A DNA stretch of 37,035 bases from Verrucomicrobiota bacterium (GCA_016219875.1 JACRJZ010000080.1:1-37035); one strand, 5' to 3'; positions 1 to 8,687 are shown, numbered from the stretch's first letter. Notes: generated by a model not told the origin, from the sequence alone. A program made the numbers and translations.

Positions 1-329
1 CACCGGCCCAATTCCAGGCGGACCACCAGTGACTGGATGGCGGCTTTCGGCCATTTCCAGAGCATTTTCGGGGTATCGAGCAGATTCGCTCATGTCAGCC
101 CGAAAAGATGTGGGTAATGACAAGGCTTTCCAGCCTGCCGTAGCGCCGACCTTTTTGTCGGTTGGCCGGCGCGATGCAGACGCCCGAATCGCTCGCATGC
201 CCCGCCGGGTGGAAAGCCTGCGCCACGGCAGACAAGAATGTCTGCGCTACGGTGGCAGAGCCAAGTTACGCCCGTGCATCTCCCAGTTGGCGGTGGCCGC
301 AGTGGAGGTGTGCGGGCGAGGAACGAGCC
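1..329. other. Left-edge region without a convincing gene
   Basis: No reading frame here is convincing. On the minus strand a frame is open from an ATG at 93 to the window edge, and a second from an ATG at 65; either could be the first residues of a gene lying further left, but 31 or fewer codons with no recognisable motif do not decide it. The plus-strand frames are shadows. The only clear structure is the composite palindromic repeat at 140-250, which lies about 80 bp beyond the stop of the minus-strand gene that ends at 330. Confidence 0.4.
140..250. repeat. Composite GTAG-footed palindromic repeat (family B), 111 bp
   Basis: The element opens with GTAGCG and closes with its inverse CGCTAC. 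Just inside each end is a hairpin: GCCGAC/GTCGGT around a T-rich loop at 145-161 and GCAGACA-agaa-TGTCTGC at 229-246. The same plan (outer GTAGCG/CGCTAC, inner hairpins) recurs at 3862-4013, 6165-6279 and 14615-14729. A GTAG tetranucleotide at the foot of an imperfect hairpin is the hallmark of REP sequences; assignment to that class is inference. Confidence 0.7.
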
Positions 330-2831
330 TCACTTCACCGCCAGTTTGGCGCGCCGCTGCAGGAAGCCTCCGCCGTAGGCAGCCGTGATCTCGCCCCCGC
401 GGGCGGCTTGGAGAACGCCGTCGCCGGCTTTTGCTGTGCCCCAGGCCGCCGCAATCGTGCCTCGCAAACTAGCCGATCCGGCGCTCGGTTCACGGACGGT
501 TACGAGCTCCCTGTCGCCACTCGATGAAGTGAGAACGACCGTGGCCGTGCTGGGTTGCGTGGGGTTGACGCCCACCGGCGCAACCAGTTGGACGCCGAGC
601 TGGCCAGCGTTGTCCAGCGTCGTCAGCACGCCGGTGAAGTCGGCACCGTGCAGGCTCACGCGTGTGTCTTCCCAGCAGGTGTAGGCCAGGCCGACGTTCC
701 ACGCGGCATTGAAGGCCGTCCAGCCTTCGGGATGACGAAAGTCGCCCTGCGGATTGAAAGGATAATGTTCACTGGCCGCAGTGGAGTTGAGCGCGCCGCG
801 CACCAACTCCAGGCGGGCGCAAGTGTTGTCGGGGAACTTCACCGGCCAGCCGCGCTCCACGCCGGCAAAGTCCTTCGGCCCGCGAAACGCCGAGTGCGCG
901 CCGAGCGGATTGCGCCCGAACAAGTCGTCCCAATGGGCGGCGGCGATCTGGCGGAGGCGCGTCGCTTTTGCGGGATCGTCGAGCACGGAGGCGACGGCGA
1001 AGCACAGCGCCGGAAACGCGGCCACGTTGCCAGGCTCGTTCCAGCCCGCGCCGCCGTGCGAGCCGGGCGTGAAGCGCGGGAGCGTCCAGTTCTGATCGTC
1101 GTAGCGGCGGAAGTCCCACAGGTTGTCCGAGCGGGCGATCATGAGATCGACCCACTGCTGGAGCTTGGCCTTGAGTCCGGTCGGCGCATGGTCGGGATAG
1201 TCGCGCAGCAGCATCACGAGGCCGGGCACCAGCTTGTGCTCGCTCATGCGTTGGCCTTTGGTCACGCGCGGGTCGGCGAGATCCAGTTGCTCCACGACCC
1301 ACCGCGTCTGGTTCACCGCCGCTTGCATGAACCGCTCGGCGTCGGCGCGGCCTTCGCGTTTGGCGACCTCGTACATGAGCAAGTTCGGCAGGATCGAATG
1401 GCCGGGGCACTCGCGGCCTTTGAAGTCGCCGATGTTCGTCAGCACGTTGAACAGGCCCGCTTTCTCCCACTGCTCAAAGGCGAAGCCGTGAGCGCGTTGG
1501 TGGAAGGCGCCGGTGAAGTAGCGCGCGTAGTGTGGGTAGCCGTAGAGGAAGAACGCGAATTGCTCCACCGTCTGCGCGTGGACGCCGCCGCCGCGCGCGT
1601 CGCCGGACGGATCGTGCGAGCCGGGCTTCAGCAGGTAGTAGCCGATGCCCCAGTGGAAGAGTTGGACGAGGTCCGGCACGCGCTCGCCCATCGGCGGATC
1701 GAGTTCGCGGTAATAGCGACGGGCAGTGTCGAGCGCGCCGTCGTCGTTCGGTTCTTTCGTCGTCTTGAAGTCCGGCGCGAGCACGCGGGCCTGGTCGCGT
1801 GAGTAGCTGATCTCGACCGGCAATTGCTCGAAGAAGTCCGGGTTGGCCAAGTAGAGCATCACCAGTGACGGCACTTCGAAGCTGTAGTAGGTGGCGTCGC
1901 GCCACGGGCAGCCGCCGAAGGCCGACGGATGCGTGCCGACGATGGCGCGGCAATCGACCATGAAGCGCAGCGCCGGCTCCAACGACACCCGCCCCATCCA
2001 CAGCGGCGCGATGCTGAAGGGGTCGGAGGTCTGGGGCGGCTTGTTCGTCGTGAGCAGCTTCACGATGTATTCCGTCCGCGAAGCTGGCGGGCTGATCTCC
2101 GTGAAGTCGCCGACGCCCTTGTTGACCTTGCCGCGGAAAAGCGCCTGATCCGAGTTCGTCGCGGTGATCACGAACTCGGTTCCATCCGCCGCACGCGGAG
2201 CCGTGAAGCGTTTCGGCCAATCCAGGTTGTAGCCGCTTTGGTTAACGAACACGGCGGGCAGGCTGGCGACGAACGGCCGTTGCTGGGCGGCGCCGGTGAT
2301 GAGTGCCGGCGGATACCCCGTCGCCGACGGCGCGAAGGCGCGCAGTTCGACGACCCGCACTCCACCTTGGTCCGCAGTCACGAAACGCAACTTGTCCGTC
2401 GCGACCGGCTGCGCGAGCACGAAGCTGTGTGCGGGCGAATGGTTGTTCGTCCGCCGCGTTTCCGGCAGATCGGCCCACTGGCGGCCGTCCCAAGCCTGGA
2501 TCACGAAGTTCGTGGCCGGCTGCACCCACTGCCAGCCGCTGTACCATCCGCTGTGCAGTTGCACGCAGCCAATCGTCTGCTTCGCGCCCAGGTCGATGAC
2601 GAGAGTGTGTGGCCCCGGTTTGCGTTCGCTGACCCAACGCGAGTCGCCCGCCGTTTCGCCATCCACGGCTTTGCTCGCGCTGAACTTCGGTTCGAGCGTG
2701 GAACTGGCGGTGGCTTTGGCGTGAAGGGCGAAGTTGGTTGGCGTCTGGGCGGGCAGCCGGCTCGTTGCTCCGAACAAGAGTGCCGAGAGCAGAATGCCAG
2801 GTCCGATTGTGCTGTTCATAGCTGTGATCAT
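330..2831 (-). CDS. Secreted discoidin / GH9-like carbohydrate-active protein
   Basis: Likely exported protein of about 833 residues. The N-terminus has a hydrophobic signal segment ending near LPAQ. An F5/8 type C (discoidin-like) carbohydrate-binding region follows (roughly residues 30-150, with GDSRWVSERKPGPHTLVIDLG). Next is an Ig-like segment typical of the N-terminus of GH9 cellulases (VNQSGYNLDWPKRFT), then a long helical region resembling an (alpha/alpha)6 barrel with FGRNPLGAH and a WNVGLAYTCWED stretch near the end. I do not see the GH9 DAGD catalytic motif, so hydrolase activity is uncertain. The ATG at 2831 is 1 bp after the stop of the FAD oxidoreductase gene, suggesting termination-reinitiation; an ATG at 2819 is the alternative. 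No strong ribosome-binding site precedes either. It probably acts outside the cytoplasm on a plant or algal polysaccharide. Confidence 0.7.
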   Translation of the reverse strand: MITAMNSTIGPGILLSALLFGATSRLPAQTPTNFALHAKATASSTLEPKFSASKAVDGETAGDSRWVSERKPGPHTLVIDLGAKQTIGCVQLHSGWYSGWQWVQPATNFVIQAWDGRQWADLPETRRTNNHSPAHSFVLAQPVATDKLRFVTADQGGVRVVELRAFAPSATGYPPALITGAAQQRPFVASLPAVFVNQSGYNLDWPKRFTAPRAADGTEFVITATNSDQALFRGKVNKGVGDFTEISPPASRTEYIVKLLTTNKPPQTSDPFSIAPLWMGRVSLEPALRFMVDCRAIVGTHPSAFGGCPWRDATYYSFEVPSLVMLYLANPDFFEQLPVEISYSRDQARVLAPDFKTTKEPNDDGALDTARRYYRELDPPMGERVPDLVQLFHWGIGYYLLKPGSHDPSGDARGGGVHAQTVEQFAFFLYGYPHYARYFTGAFHQRAHGFAFEQWEKAGLFNVLTNIGDFKGRECPGHSILPNLLMYEVAKREGRADAERFMQAAVNQTRWVVEQLDLADPRVTKGQRMSEHKLVPGLVMLLRDYPDHAPTGLKAKLQQWVDLMIARSDNLWDFRRYDDQNWTLPRFTPGSHGGAGWNEPGNVAAFPALCFAVASVLDDPAKATRLRQIAAAHWDDLFGRNPLGAHSAFRGPKDFAGVERGWPVKFPDNTCARLELVRGALNSTAASEHYPFNPQGDFRHPEGWTAFNAAWNVGLAYTCWEDTRVSLHGADFTGVLTTLDNAGQLGVQLVAPVGVNPTQPSTATVVLTSSSGDRELVTVREPSAGSASLRGTIAAAWGTAKAGDGVLQAARGGEITAAYGGGFLQRRAKLAVK

Positions 2832-2832
2832 T

Positions 2833-5298
2833 TCATTGTTCGTAACACCGCACCTCGAAGAGCGCCGCCGGAACCAACTCGCTCGGCGCGGCGAAGCGGA
2901 TCGTGAGTTCGCCAGTGGTCGCCGACGGTTCAAGCCGAACCGTGCGCCGCGACTGGTGGTTGTCCTCGCACTTGAACAGCACGTGGCCGGTGCCGTCGCG
3001 AATCTGGAACTGCTGGACGCAAAACGGCATCACGCGCTCCGGGTGGCCCATGAGCACGGATTCCATCGGATGGTCGAGGTCGGTGTCGAAGACTAGCTCC
3101 ACGCGGCCAATGCGCACCGCCGTCGGCCAAGTGAGCTTGAGCGTCGGGCTGGCGTCCGCCCAGGCGGCGGCCCAGGCGTTGGGCTGGGACGTGGGGCGCG
3201 CGAAGCCGTTGGCGAGGTTCGCCGCACCGAAAGCCTCGAGCGGCGGGTCGAGCGTGAGCGCAAAATTCTTTCCGCCGGGACGGCGCTGCGGGGTCCAGAA
3301 TTCGAACGTCTGGATGCCGATGTCCGGCGGCGGCGTTTGGGTGGATGACTTGGCAACGGCCTTGTTGCCGTTGTGGCAAACCGAGAGCACGCCGGTCACG
3401 CGCTGGTCGCTCAGGGCCACGGCCACGGCCTCGTTCTTCATCAGACAGACAAAGGCGTAGCGCGGCTGGTCGATCACGGCGTCGAAGCGCACTTCCACTC
3501 GCTGCGCAAGGCCCGCGCCAAGCGGAAGGTCGAGCGTGGCCAGCGTCACGTCGGGCGTGTAATTGTCCGGCCGGCTGCTGACGCGCAGTTCGGCGCGGCA
3601 CTGAGTGGGCTGCGTGGCGCTCAGCGTCAAGCCGACGCGCGGCATGGGGCCGGCTTGCACCGGCAGCATCATGGCCCACGATTGGGCCAGCGGGAGGAAA
3701 GTTCCGTTTGGGCGCAAGACGGCAAGGCGCAACTCACTCGACGCGGTGATGTCCGCCCAGCGGGCCAGGTCTTCGGGGTCGCTCAGCGCGACGCCGGGGA
3801 TGTGCTGACCTGTGCGCAGCAACTCACATTGCAGTTCGGCGACACGGCCCGGCGCGGCGGGGTAGCGCAGATCTCCAATCTGCTGGGAGCCTCTTTCAGA
3901 ACTGTAGCAGCCGACGTGAGGAGGCTCTGATTCCCTTGAAGTTTGAGCCTCCTCACGTCGGCTGCTACAGAGTTTTGAAGTCGGCGATACAGCAGATTGA
4001 AAATCTGCGCTACGGATGGCCGACGGCATGGCCAGCAATTCGCGCGGCTTCAGGCCGTGACGGACGCACAGCACCGCCGCCAGGGCCACGGCTTGCGCGT
4101 TGTGCGCGCCGGTGGCCATCACGCGCGTGGAGCCGAACGCGATGTGCGTGGCGCTGATGAGCCGGCCGGCGAGGAAGAGGTTCGTGATGTTCCGGCTGTA
4201 GAGGCAGCGATACGGAATTTCATAGACGCCCTTGCTGTGCCATTGCGTGCAGCCTGGCTTCTCGCTGAAGACGCCTTCCGCCGGATGCAAATCCATCGCC
4301 CAACCACCGAACGACACCGCATCGGCATGACGCCGTTGCTCCACGATGTCGTGCTGCGTGAGCAGGGTGTCGCCCTCAAAGCGCCGGCTCTCGCGCTTGC
4401 CGGGGATGGTGCCGACCCACTCCAGCGTGAGCGTTTCGGCTTCGGGAAACTGGCCGGAGTTCTTGATGTGGTGCCACACGCCGTAAGCCACTTTCCACAA
4501 TTCCCACTTGATGCGCTCGGTTTCGTGGACGGTGTCGAGCGTGCCGCCCCATTCCAGCCACCAGAGACGGCAGCCGGAGTCACGCGCGGAAAAGTCGCGC
4601 CAGCGCGGAATCTGCGTGATGTCTTTGAGGGCGTAGCTCGGGGGAAAGAACTTCACGGGCCGGCCCGTGTCCTTCGAGTAGAAGTAGAGCGAGTGGCCGA
4701 GCAATTCGGTGGACGGCTGGTCTGGTGCCCACGGTTCGCCAAACTCGGACTTCGCTTCCGCGCCGATGCGAAACGCCGCCCCCGCGAGGAACCCCACGAT
4801 GCCATCGCCGGATGCATCGCAGAACAGCGGCGCGATGACTTCGTAGGCCGTGGAGTTCTGCGAGCAGAAGGCGCGGACGGACTGGATGGTGTCCGGATCG
4901 GACTTCTCCAGGTCGTGGACGGCGGTGTTGAGCAGCAGCGTGATGTTCGGCTCGGAAATCACTTTCTCCAAAAGGACGGTGTCGAGGATGAGCGGGTTGC
5001 CGTCCGGGTTGCGATACATGTTCTCGACCAGGATTTCGTCCACCACGCCGCCCTCGCGCGCCCAGCGGTTGTTGTTTCCCATGTGCGACGTGGCCCCGAG
5101 AATCCACAAGCGGACTTCGCTCGAGGCGTTGCCGCCGAGCACCGGACGGTCTTGGAGGAGCACGACTCTCAGCCCCGCCCGCGCCGCGGTGATGGCGCAG
5201 CAAGTGCCCGCCAGGCCGCCGCCGACGATGGCGAGGTCGCAAGCGAGGCGCTGCGCGAGCAAGGAACGTTTCTCAGTGCTGGGAGGTTGAAAGAGCAT
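2833..5298 (-). CDS. FAD-dependent oxidoreductase with in-frame repeat insertion
   Basis: Cytoplasmic-looking protein of 821 residues without a signal peptide. The N-terminus has a Rossmann dinucleotide fold (AIVGGGLAGTCCA, residues about 24-36), followed by LQDRPVLGGNASSEVR, characteristic of the FAD_oxidored family often found in Verrucomicrobia and Bacteroidetes sugar loci. The C-terminal third (about 540-821) is beta-rich and may be a discoidin-like or accessory domain. Between the catalytic part and the conserved continuation (GRVAELQCELLRTGQHIPG) lie about 50 residues encoded by a repeat element (3862-4013); the frame stays open through it. The substrate is unknown, and oxidation of a sugar or sugar-derived acid is an inference from context. 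It is the first gene of a pair with the GH9-like gene. Confidence 0.8.
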   Translation of the reverse strand: MLFQPPSTEKRSLLAQRLACDLAIVGGGLAGTCCAITAARAGLRVVLLQDRPVLGGNASSEVRLWILGATSHMGNNNRWAREGGVVDEILVENMYRNPDGNPLILDTVLLEKVISEPNITLLLNTAVHDLEKSDPDTIQSVRAFCSQNSTAYEVIAPLFCDASGDGIVGFLAGAAFRIGAEAKSEFGEPWAPDQPSTELLGHSLYFYSKDTGRPVKFFPPSYALKDITQIPRWRDFSARDSGCRLWWLEWGGTLDTVHETERIKWELWKVAYGVWHHIKNSGQFPEAETLTLEWVGTIPGKRESRRFEGDTLLTQHDIVEQRRHADAVSFGGWAMDLHPAEGVFSEKPGCTQWHSKGVYEIPYRCLYSRNITNLFLAGRLISATHIAFGSTRVMATGAHNAQAVALAAVLCVRHGLKPRELLAMPSAIRSADFQSAVSPTSKLCSSRREEAQTSRESEPPHVGCYSSERGSQQIGDLRYPAAPGRVAELQCELLRTGQHIPGVALSDPEDLARWADITASSELRLAVLRPNGTFLPLAQSWAMMLPVQAGPMPRVGLTLSATQPTQCRAELRVSSRPDNYTPDVTLATLDLPLGAGLAQRVEVRFDAVIDQPRYAFVCLMKNEAVAVALSDQRVTGVLSVCHNGNKAVAKSSTQTPPPDIGIQTFEFWTPQRRPGGKNFALTLDPPLEAFGAANLANGFARPTSQPNAWAAAWADASPTLKLTWPTAVRIGRVELVFDTDLDHPMESVLMGHPERVMPFCVQQFQIRDGTGHVLFKCEDNHQSRRTVRLEPSATTGELTIRFAAPSELVPAALFEVRCYEQ
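3862..4013. repeat. Family B composite repeat carrying a nested family A element, 152 bp, inside a CDS
   Basis: The outer ends are GTAGCGCAGAT and its inverse ATCTGCGCTAC, with inner hairpins around CAGATctccaATCTG and CAGATTgaaaATCTG. The 87-bp family A element (3894-3980) sits between the two halves. On the minus strand it is translated without a stop as part of the FAD oxidoreductase, starting SADFQSAV and including SSRREEAQTS and EPPHVGCY. It appears to be an insertion because homologous proteins, as I know them, run directly from the FAD domain into the VAELQ...LLR helix. Confidence 0.85.
3894..3980. repeat. Family A palindromic element, copy A1 (87 bp)
   Basis: Perfect 24-bp inverted arms at 3904-3927 and 3945-3968, starting GTAGCAGCCGACGTGAGG and separated by a 17-nt loop. 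They are flanked by a second inverted pair, TTTCAGAAC (3894-3902) and GTTTTGAAG (3972-3980). Three further 87-bp copies lie at 8601, 17132 and 31426. It is translated in frame here. Confidence 0.9.
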
Positions 5299-5389
5299 AG
5301 AGGTTCACGAAAGGGAGACGGGGCCGCAATGTGGTTCTGGCGTTGGCATGAGGTTTGACCCCGGTTGGCCAGGGGCGTAGTCTCCCGCC

Positions 5390-5752
5390 ATGCGAATGAC
5401 CATCGAAGTGCCCGACGAACTGGCGCGGCAATTGGAGCCGGAGCGGGACCGCTTGGCGGAAATCATCCGACTCGGCCTCAACGAACACGCCTGGTTGGAG
5501 CATGAGGTCGAGAACTGCGCCTTGGCCGAGGAGATGGTGTCCTTCTTCGCGCGAAATCCGAGCGCGGCAGACATTGTGGCCTTCCGTCCCTCGGGGGCGT
5601 CCGTGGCCCGCGGCCGTGCCTTGCTGGCCAAGAACCGTGACAATTCTCTGACCTTGGAGGAAGGACACGAGTTGGAGAGCATGGCGCGATTGAACCGCTT
5701 CTTCATGGAACTCAAGGCCCGCATGCGGCGGCAGTTGGCTTCGGCATCGTGA
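5390..5752 (+). CDS. Small antitoxin-like protein upstream of HNH nuclease
   Basis: A 120-residue protein of unknown function. The first 35 residues (MTIEVPDELARQLE followed by a helix with LAEIIRLGLNEHAWLE) resemble the strand-plus-helix start of ribbon-helix-helix or other antitoxin-type DNA-binding proteins; the rest is helical and charged with no known motif. A second ATG two codons downstream is possible. The stop overlaps the GTG start of the HNH gene (GTGA), so the two are almost certainly translated as a pair. The pair runs opposite to the surrounding sugar genes, as expected for an inserted cassette. A toxin-antitoxin role is a guess from size and arrangement only. Confidence 0.65.
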   Translation: MRMTIEVPDELARQLEPERDRLAEIIRLGLNEHAWLEHEVENCALAEEMVSFFARNPSAADIVAFRPSGASVARGRALLAKNRDNSLTLEEGHELESMARLNRFFMELKARMRRQLASAS

Positions 5753-6168
5753 GCGGCGAGGCCACACCCTCTCTGCGGGCGGCCGTGGAAAGCCGGGCCG
5801 GGCATCGCTGCGAGTATTGTTTGCTGCACGAAGACGATGCGGTGCTGCCGCATGAACTCGATCACATCATCGCCACCCAGCACGGTGGTCAGACCGCGCT
5901 GGAAAACCTGGCGCATTCCTGCTGGGACTGTAACCACGTCAAAGGCCCCAACCTCGCTTCGTTGGACCCACTCACGCGTGAAATCGTCCTGCTCTTCGAT
6001 CCGCGCCGGGACCGCTGGGCCGAGCACTTCCGCCTGGACGGCGCGCGCATCGTCGGTTTGACCGCCAAGGGCCGCACCACGGCATTTCTGCTTCAGTTCA
6101 ATGCCCCGGAGCGCATCCGCCAGCGAGCGGACCTTCAAGCCATCGGGCGCTATCCACTGGCCGGGTAG
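5749..6168 (+). CDS. HNH endonuclease
   Basis: A 139-residue single-domain HNH nuclease. It shows the classical pattern: zinc ligand pair C21-x2-C24, the catalytic stretch ELDHI (His39), GG at 46-47, ENL (Asn53), and the second zinc pair C58-x2-C61 followed by NHVKG. These domains cut DNA using a single divalent metal ion. The start is GTG at 5749, overlapping the upstream stop. The stop codon TAG at 6166-6168 lies inside the GTAGCGC end of a palindromic repeat, so the original C-terminus may have been slightly altered. Its role could be in defence, a toxin-antitoxin-like pair, or a small mobile cassette; context does not decide. Confidence 0.85.
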   Translation: MSGEATPSLRAAVESRAGHRCEYCLLHEDDAVLPHELDHIIATQHGGQTALENLAHSCWDCNHVKGPNLASLDPLTREIVLLFDPRRDRWAEHFRLDGARIVGLTAKGRTTAFLLQFNAPERIRQRADLQAIGRYPLAG

Positions 6169-6279
6169 CGCGGATTTCCAATCTGCTGTAGCGCGGATTT
6201 CCAATCCGCAGGCGCCGGAATGTTCAGCGGGTTTGCCAAATGGAATTCGGCGATACAGCAGACTGGAAGTCTGCGCTAC
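6165..6279. repeat. Family B composite repeat, 115 bp, overlapping a stop codon
   Basis: It begins GTAGCGCGGATTTCCAAT, has a second direct GTAGCGCGGATT unit at 6188, and ends with the inverse unit CAGACTggaAGTCTGCGCTAC. The first GTAG contains the TAG stop of the HNH gene. Length equals that of the copy at 14615-14729 (115 bp). The remainder up to 6341 shows no gene. Confidence 0.8.
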
Positions 6280-6341
6280 CTCGCTCGGTCGGCAGCGCGC
6301 TGTGAACTTCCAGTTGTGTTCCACCCGATTCATGGAGATTT

Positions 6342-8591
6342 TCAGTTCTTTGATGCGCCACCGCTCAGTCGGTAGTTGTGCCCCGGCGTGAGCGGAAAGC
6401 GGATCACGCCCGTGCGTGTGTCGCGCTCGAACGCCACTGGTTTGTTCTTCGTCGTGTCAGTGACCTTCAACGTGTCCGCGTTCCAGCCAGTGTTGTCGTT
6501 CACGATCTTCGTGCGCGTCGTGCCGTCGCGATGCGTGAAGCGATAGGTCGAACCGTTCGCCGCGATGGGATACACGACGGCCTGGAGCGATTGGCCGGGG
6601 AGTTCGCGCCACACCAGCACCCCCTTGCCGCCGACGAACAACGGCGTCTTGCCGACAGGCAGGGGAAACCTCGCCAGCAACTTCGGGCCGGTGTGGACTT
6701 CGCCGGTGTCGTAGTCGATCCATTGGCCGGCGGGCAGATACACGTCGCGCGTGGTGGCCGTGGCGTAGTCGTTCCCGTAAAGCGGCGTGGCCAGCAAGGA
6801 CGGGCCAAGCATCCACTGATAGCCGCGCACCGCCGTGGTTTCGCGGCCGTAGGCTTGCGGGTCGTCGGGGAAGGCGAGCGGCAGCGGCGTCATCGTCCAC
6901 GGGAAGCCGGTTTCGTAGGCATCGACCGCCGCGCTGTAGATGTAAGGATGCAGCCGGGCGTGCAACTGCGCCGCGGCCAGCATCACTTGCTCGACTTGCG
7001 GGCTGCCGAAATTCCACGGCCCCATCCCCATCGCCATCGATGGATTCACCGCGTCGAACTGCGCCACCCGCATCATGTAAGCCTGCATCCGCGGGTCGTT
7101 CAGCGGCGGCATCTTGCGTCCTTCGCCGAAGGTGCCGCCGGTGATGTCGGGGTAGGCGTAGGGGAAACCGCTGTAGGCGAAGGCCAGGCAGTTGATCGGT
7201 CCGCGGTCCTGGTTCTGGTCGAAATTGAAATCCTCGATGCGGTGCGTGTCGCAGGCGGAGCCGAGGTAGCCGTTGCGGCCCATGATGAAAACGCCTTTGT
7301 CCATCAGCGCCTGGTTGACGGCGTCGATGTTGCCCTCCCGCATCTTGGCGATGTCGTAGCCGAACAAGTCTTCCTTGAAGCCATCCACGCCGAAGTCGAG
7401 CCACTTCCGGCAAAGGCCCACGTACCACTTCACCGCGTCGGGATTCTCACCGTCGAGCAGGTACGCGGGGCGTTTGGGAAAGCCGAGTTGCCACGCCTTG
7501 GCTTGGCCATTCTCCTTCAGGAAATATCCTTTGGCCACGCCCTCGGCTGAATAGGGGCCGTCTTCGATGAAGCTGATGCGCAAGCCGAGAAAGAACTTCA
7601 GTCCGCGGTTCTTGAATCGCTCGATGAAGCGGCGCGGGTCGGGATAGCGGCTTTTGTCCCACAGGCCGAAGCTCGTCGTCGCGCGCATCGCCGGGTCTTC
7701 ATTCGGCCAGAAGCCGGAGCCGACGACCATCCACTCCAGGGGGTAGCCGAGACCCAGGTAGCGCTCGACGTTTTCCGTCACGGTCTTCTCGTTGGTGTTC
7801 CAGCCCAGCGCGCCGAAGGCTTCCCAGCCGACGCCGAAGAATTCGTATTTGGGCTTGAAGACGGGATAGCCCTCACGATTGCGCGCCTGGAGAAACGCCG
7901 CGTAAATCTCCGGCGGCGTGCCAATGAAGTAGTACACCGCCGGCATCTGCGTGGCGGCGGCGACGCCTTGGGCCGCGTCATCGGCGCGGACCCGCACGAG
8001 CTTCGTGCCCTTCTCCATGTTCACCATCGCGAAGCCGCGGCGAGGAGAGATCACGAAGTTGCTCACCAGACGCTTGCTTCCTGGCGGTTCCTGGGCGCGG
8101 AAGCGGCCGTCGGAGTAGCCGGTGACGTCGGTGTTCGTGCGTCCAAACGCTGCGTGATCGGCCAAACCGAAAGCCGGCGAGATGCCGCCGAGGCGGGCGA
8201 GAATGCGGTTCGTCTGCGGCTGCGTCACACTGAAGCGGACGTGGTGTTCGGACGGTTCGATCTCCACTGTGGCGCGCGCGCCTTTGTCGTTCGTGACTTC
8301 AAGCGTGAGCGTCTGCGGCCCGGACGAGCGGAGCGCCGTGTCCACGGAGCGCCCGCCGCCAAACTCGAGTCCGAACTCCGCGTTCGGTGGCGCAATGACC
8401 GTGCCGTCGGGCCGTGTGAAGCCGTAGCGGAAATCCTTCTTCGCGATGTCGAGGCGGTAGTGCGGCGTGGCGACGGTGATGACGCCGTTGGTATCGCGGA
8501 CTTGAAACGAAGCGGCAAAACCACTTCCAGTCGCGATCAAACCGGCGACCAGCAGTGCGACCAGCGTTGATTTGGGAGCATCCGCCTTCAA
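6342..8591 (-). CDS. Glycoside hydrolase family 31 (alpha-glucosidase/xylosidase type), secreted
   Basis: About 749 residues, retaining GH31 glycosidase. The start is a TTG at 8591, preceded at 5-nt spacing by AAAGAGG and followed by a typical signal peptide (MKADAPKST, then a hydrophobic core ending FAA). Longer starts run through repeat sequence. The mutarotase-like N-terminal beta domain contains NGVITVATPHY. The barrel contains PLEWMVVGSGFWPNED, and the nucleophile motif DGFKED has Asp408 as the likely nucleophile. HRIED and the SGFPYAYPDITGG stretch match the GH31 acid/base and -SGFPFWGHDIGGF- region. The C-terminal beta domain has YLPAGQWIDYDTGE. The substrate is an alpha-linked sugar, probably in the periplasm or outside. 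It lies downstream of the MFS transporter and likely supplies it. Confidence 0.85.
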   Translation of the reverse strand: MKADAPKSTLVALLVAGLIATGSGFAASFQVRDTNGVITVATPHYRLDIAKKDFRYGFTRPDGTVIAPPNAEFGLEFGGGRSVDTALRSSGPQTLTLEVTNDKGARATVEIEPSEHHVRFSVTQPQTNRILARLGGISPAFGLADHAAFGRTNTDVTGYSDGRFRAQEPPGSKRLVSNFVISPRRGFAMVNMEKGTKLVRVRADDAAQGVAAATQMPAVYYFIGTPPEIYAAFLQARNREGYPVFKPKYEFFGVGWEAFGALGWNTNEKTVTENVERYLGLGYPLEWMVVGSGFWPNEDPAMRATTSFGLWDKSRYPDPRRFIERFKNRGLKFFLGLRISFIEDGPYSAEGVAKGYFLKENGQAKAWQLGFPKRPAYLLDGENPDAVKWYVGLCRKWLDFGVDGFKEDLFGYDIAKMREGNIDAVNQALMDKGVFIMGRNGYLGSACDTHRIEDFNFDQNQDRGPINCLAFAYSGFPYAYPDITGGTFGEGRKMPPLNDPRMQAYMMRVAQFDAVNPSMAMGMGPWNFGSPQVEQVMLAAAQLHARLHPYIYSAAVDAYETGFPWTMTPLPLAFPDDPQAYGRETTAVRGYQWMLGPSLLATPLYGNDYATATTRDVYLPAGQWIDYDTGEVHTGPKLLARFPLPVGKTPLFVGGKGVLVWRELPGQSLQAVVYPIAANGSTYRFTHRDGTTRTKIVNDNTGWNADTLKVTDTTKNKPVAFERDTRTGVIRFPLTPGHNYRLSGGASKN

Positions 8592-8600
8592 CAGAGCCTC

Positions 8601-8687
8601 TTTCAAAACCGTAGCAGCCGACGTGAGAAGGCTCTGGTTTCCTTGAAGTTTGAGCCTCGTTACCTCGGCTGCGACGAGGTTTTGAAA
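8601..8687. repeat. Family A palindromic element, copy A2 (87 bp, degenerate)
   Basis: The arms at 8611-8634 and 8652-8675 have diverged at a few positions, while the outer TTTCAAAAC / GTTTTGAAA pair is intact. Its edge supplies or abuts the AAAGAGG that serves as ribosome-binding site for the GH31 gene. Confidence 0.85.

Noticed and set aside
555..1802. 415-codon plus-strand open frame opposite the GH9-like gene
   Set aside because: High-GC antisense shadow: no motif, and the minus-strand gene has clear domains. Similar long shadows lie opposite the FAD, GH31 and kinase genes.
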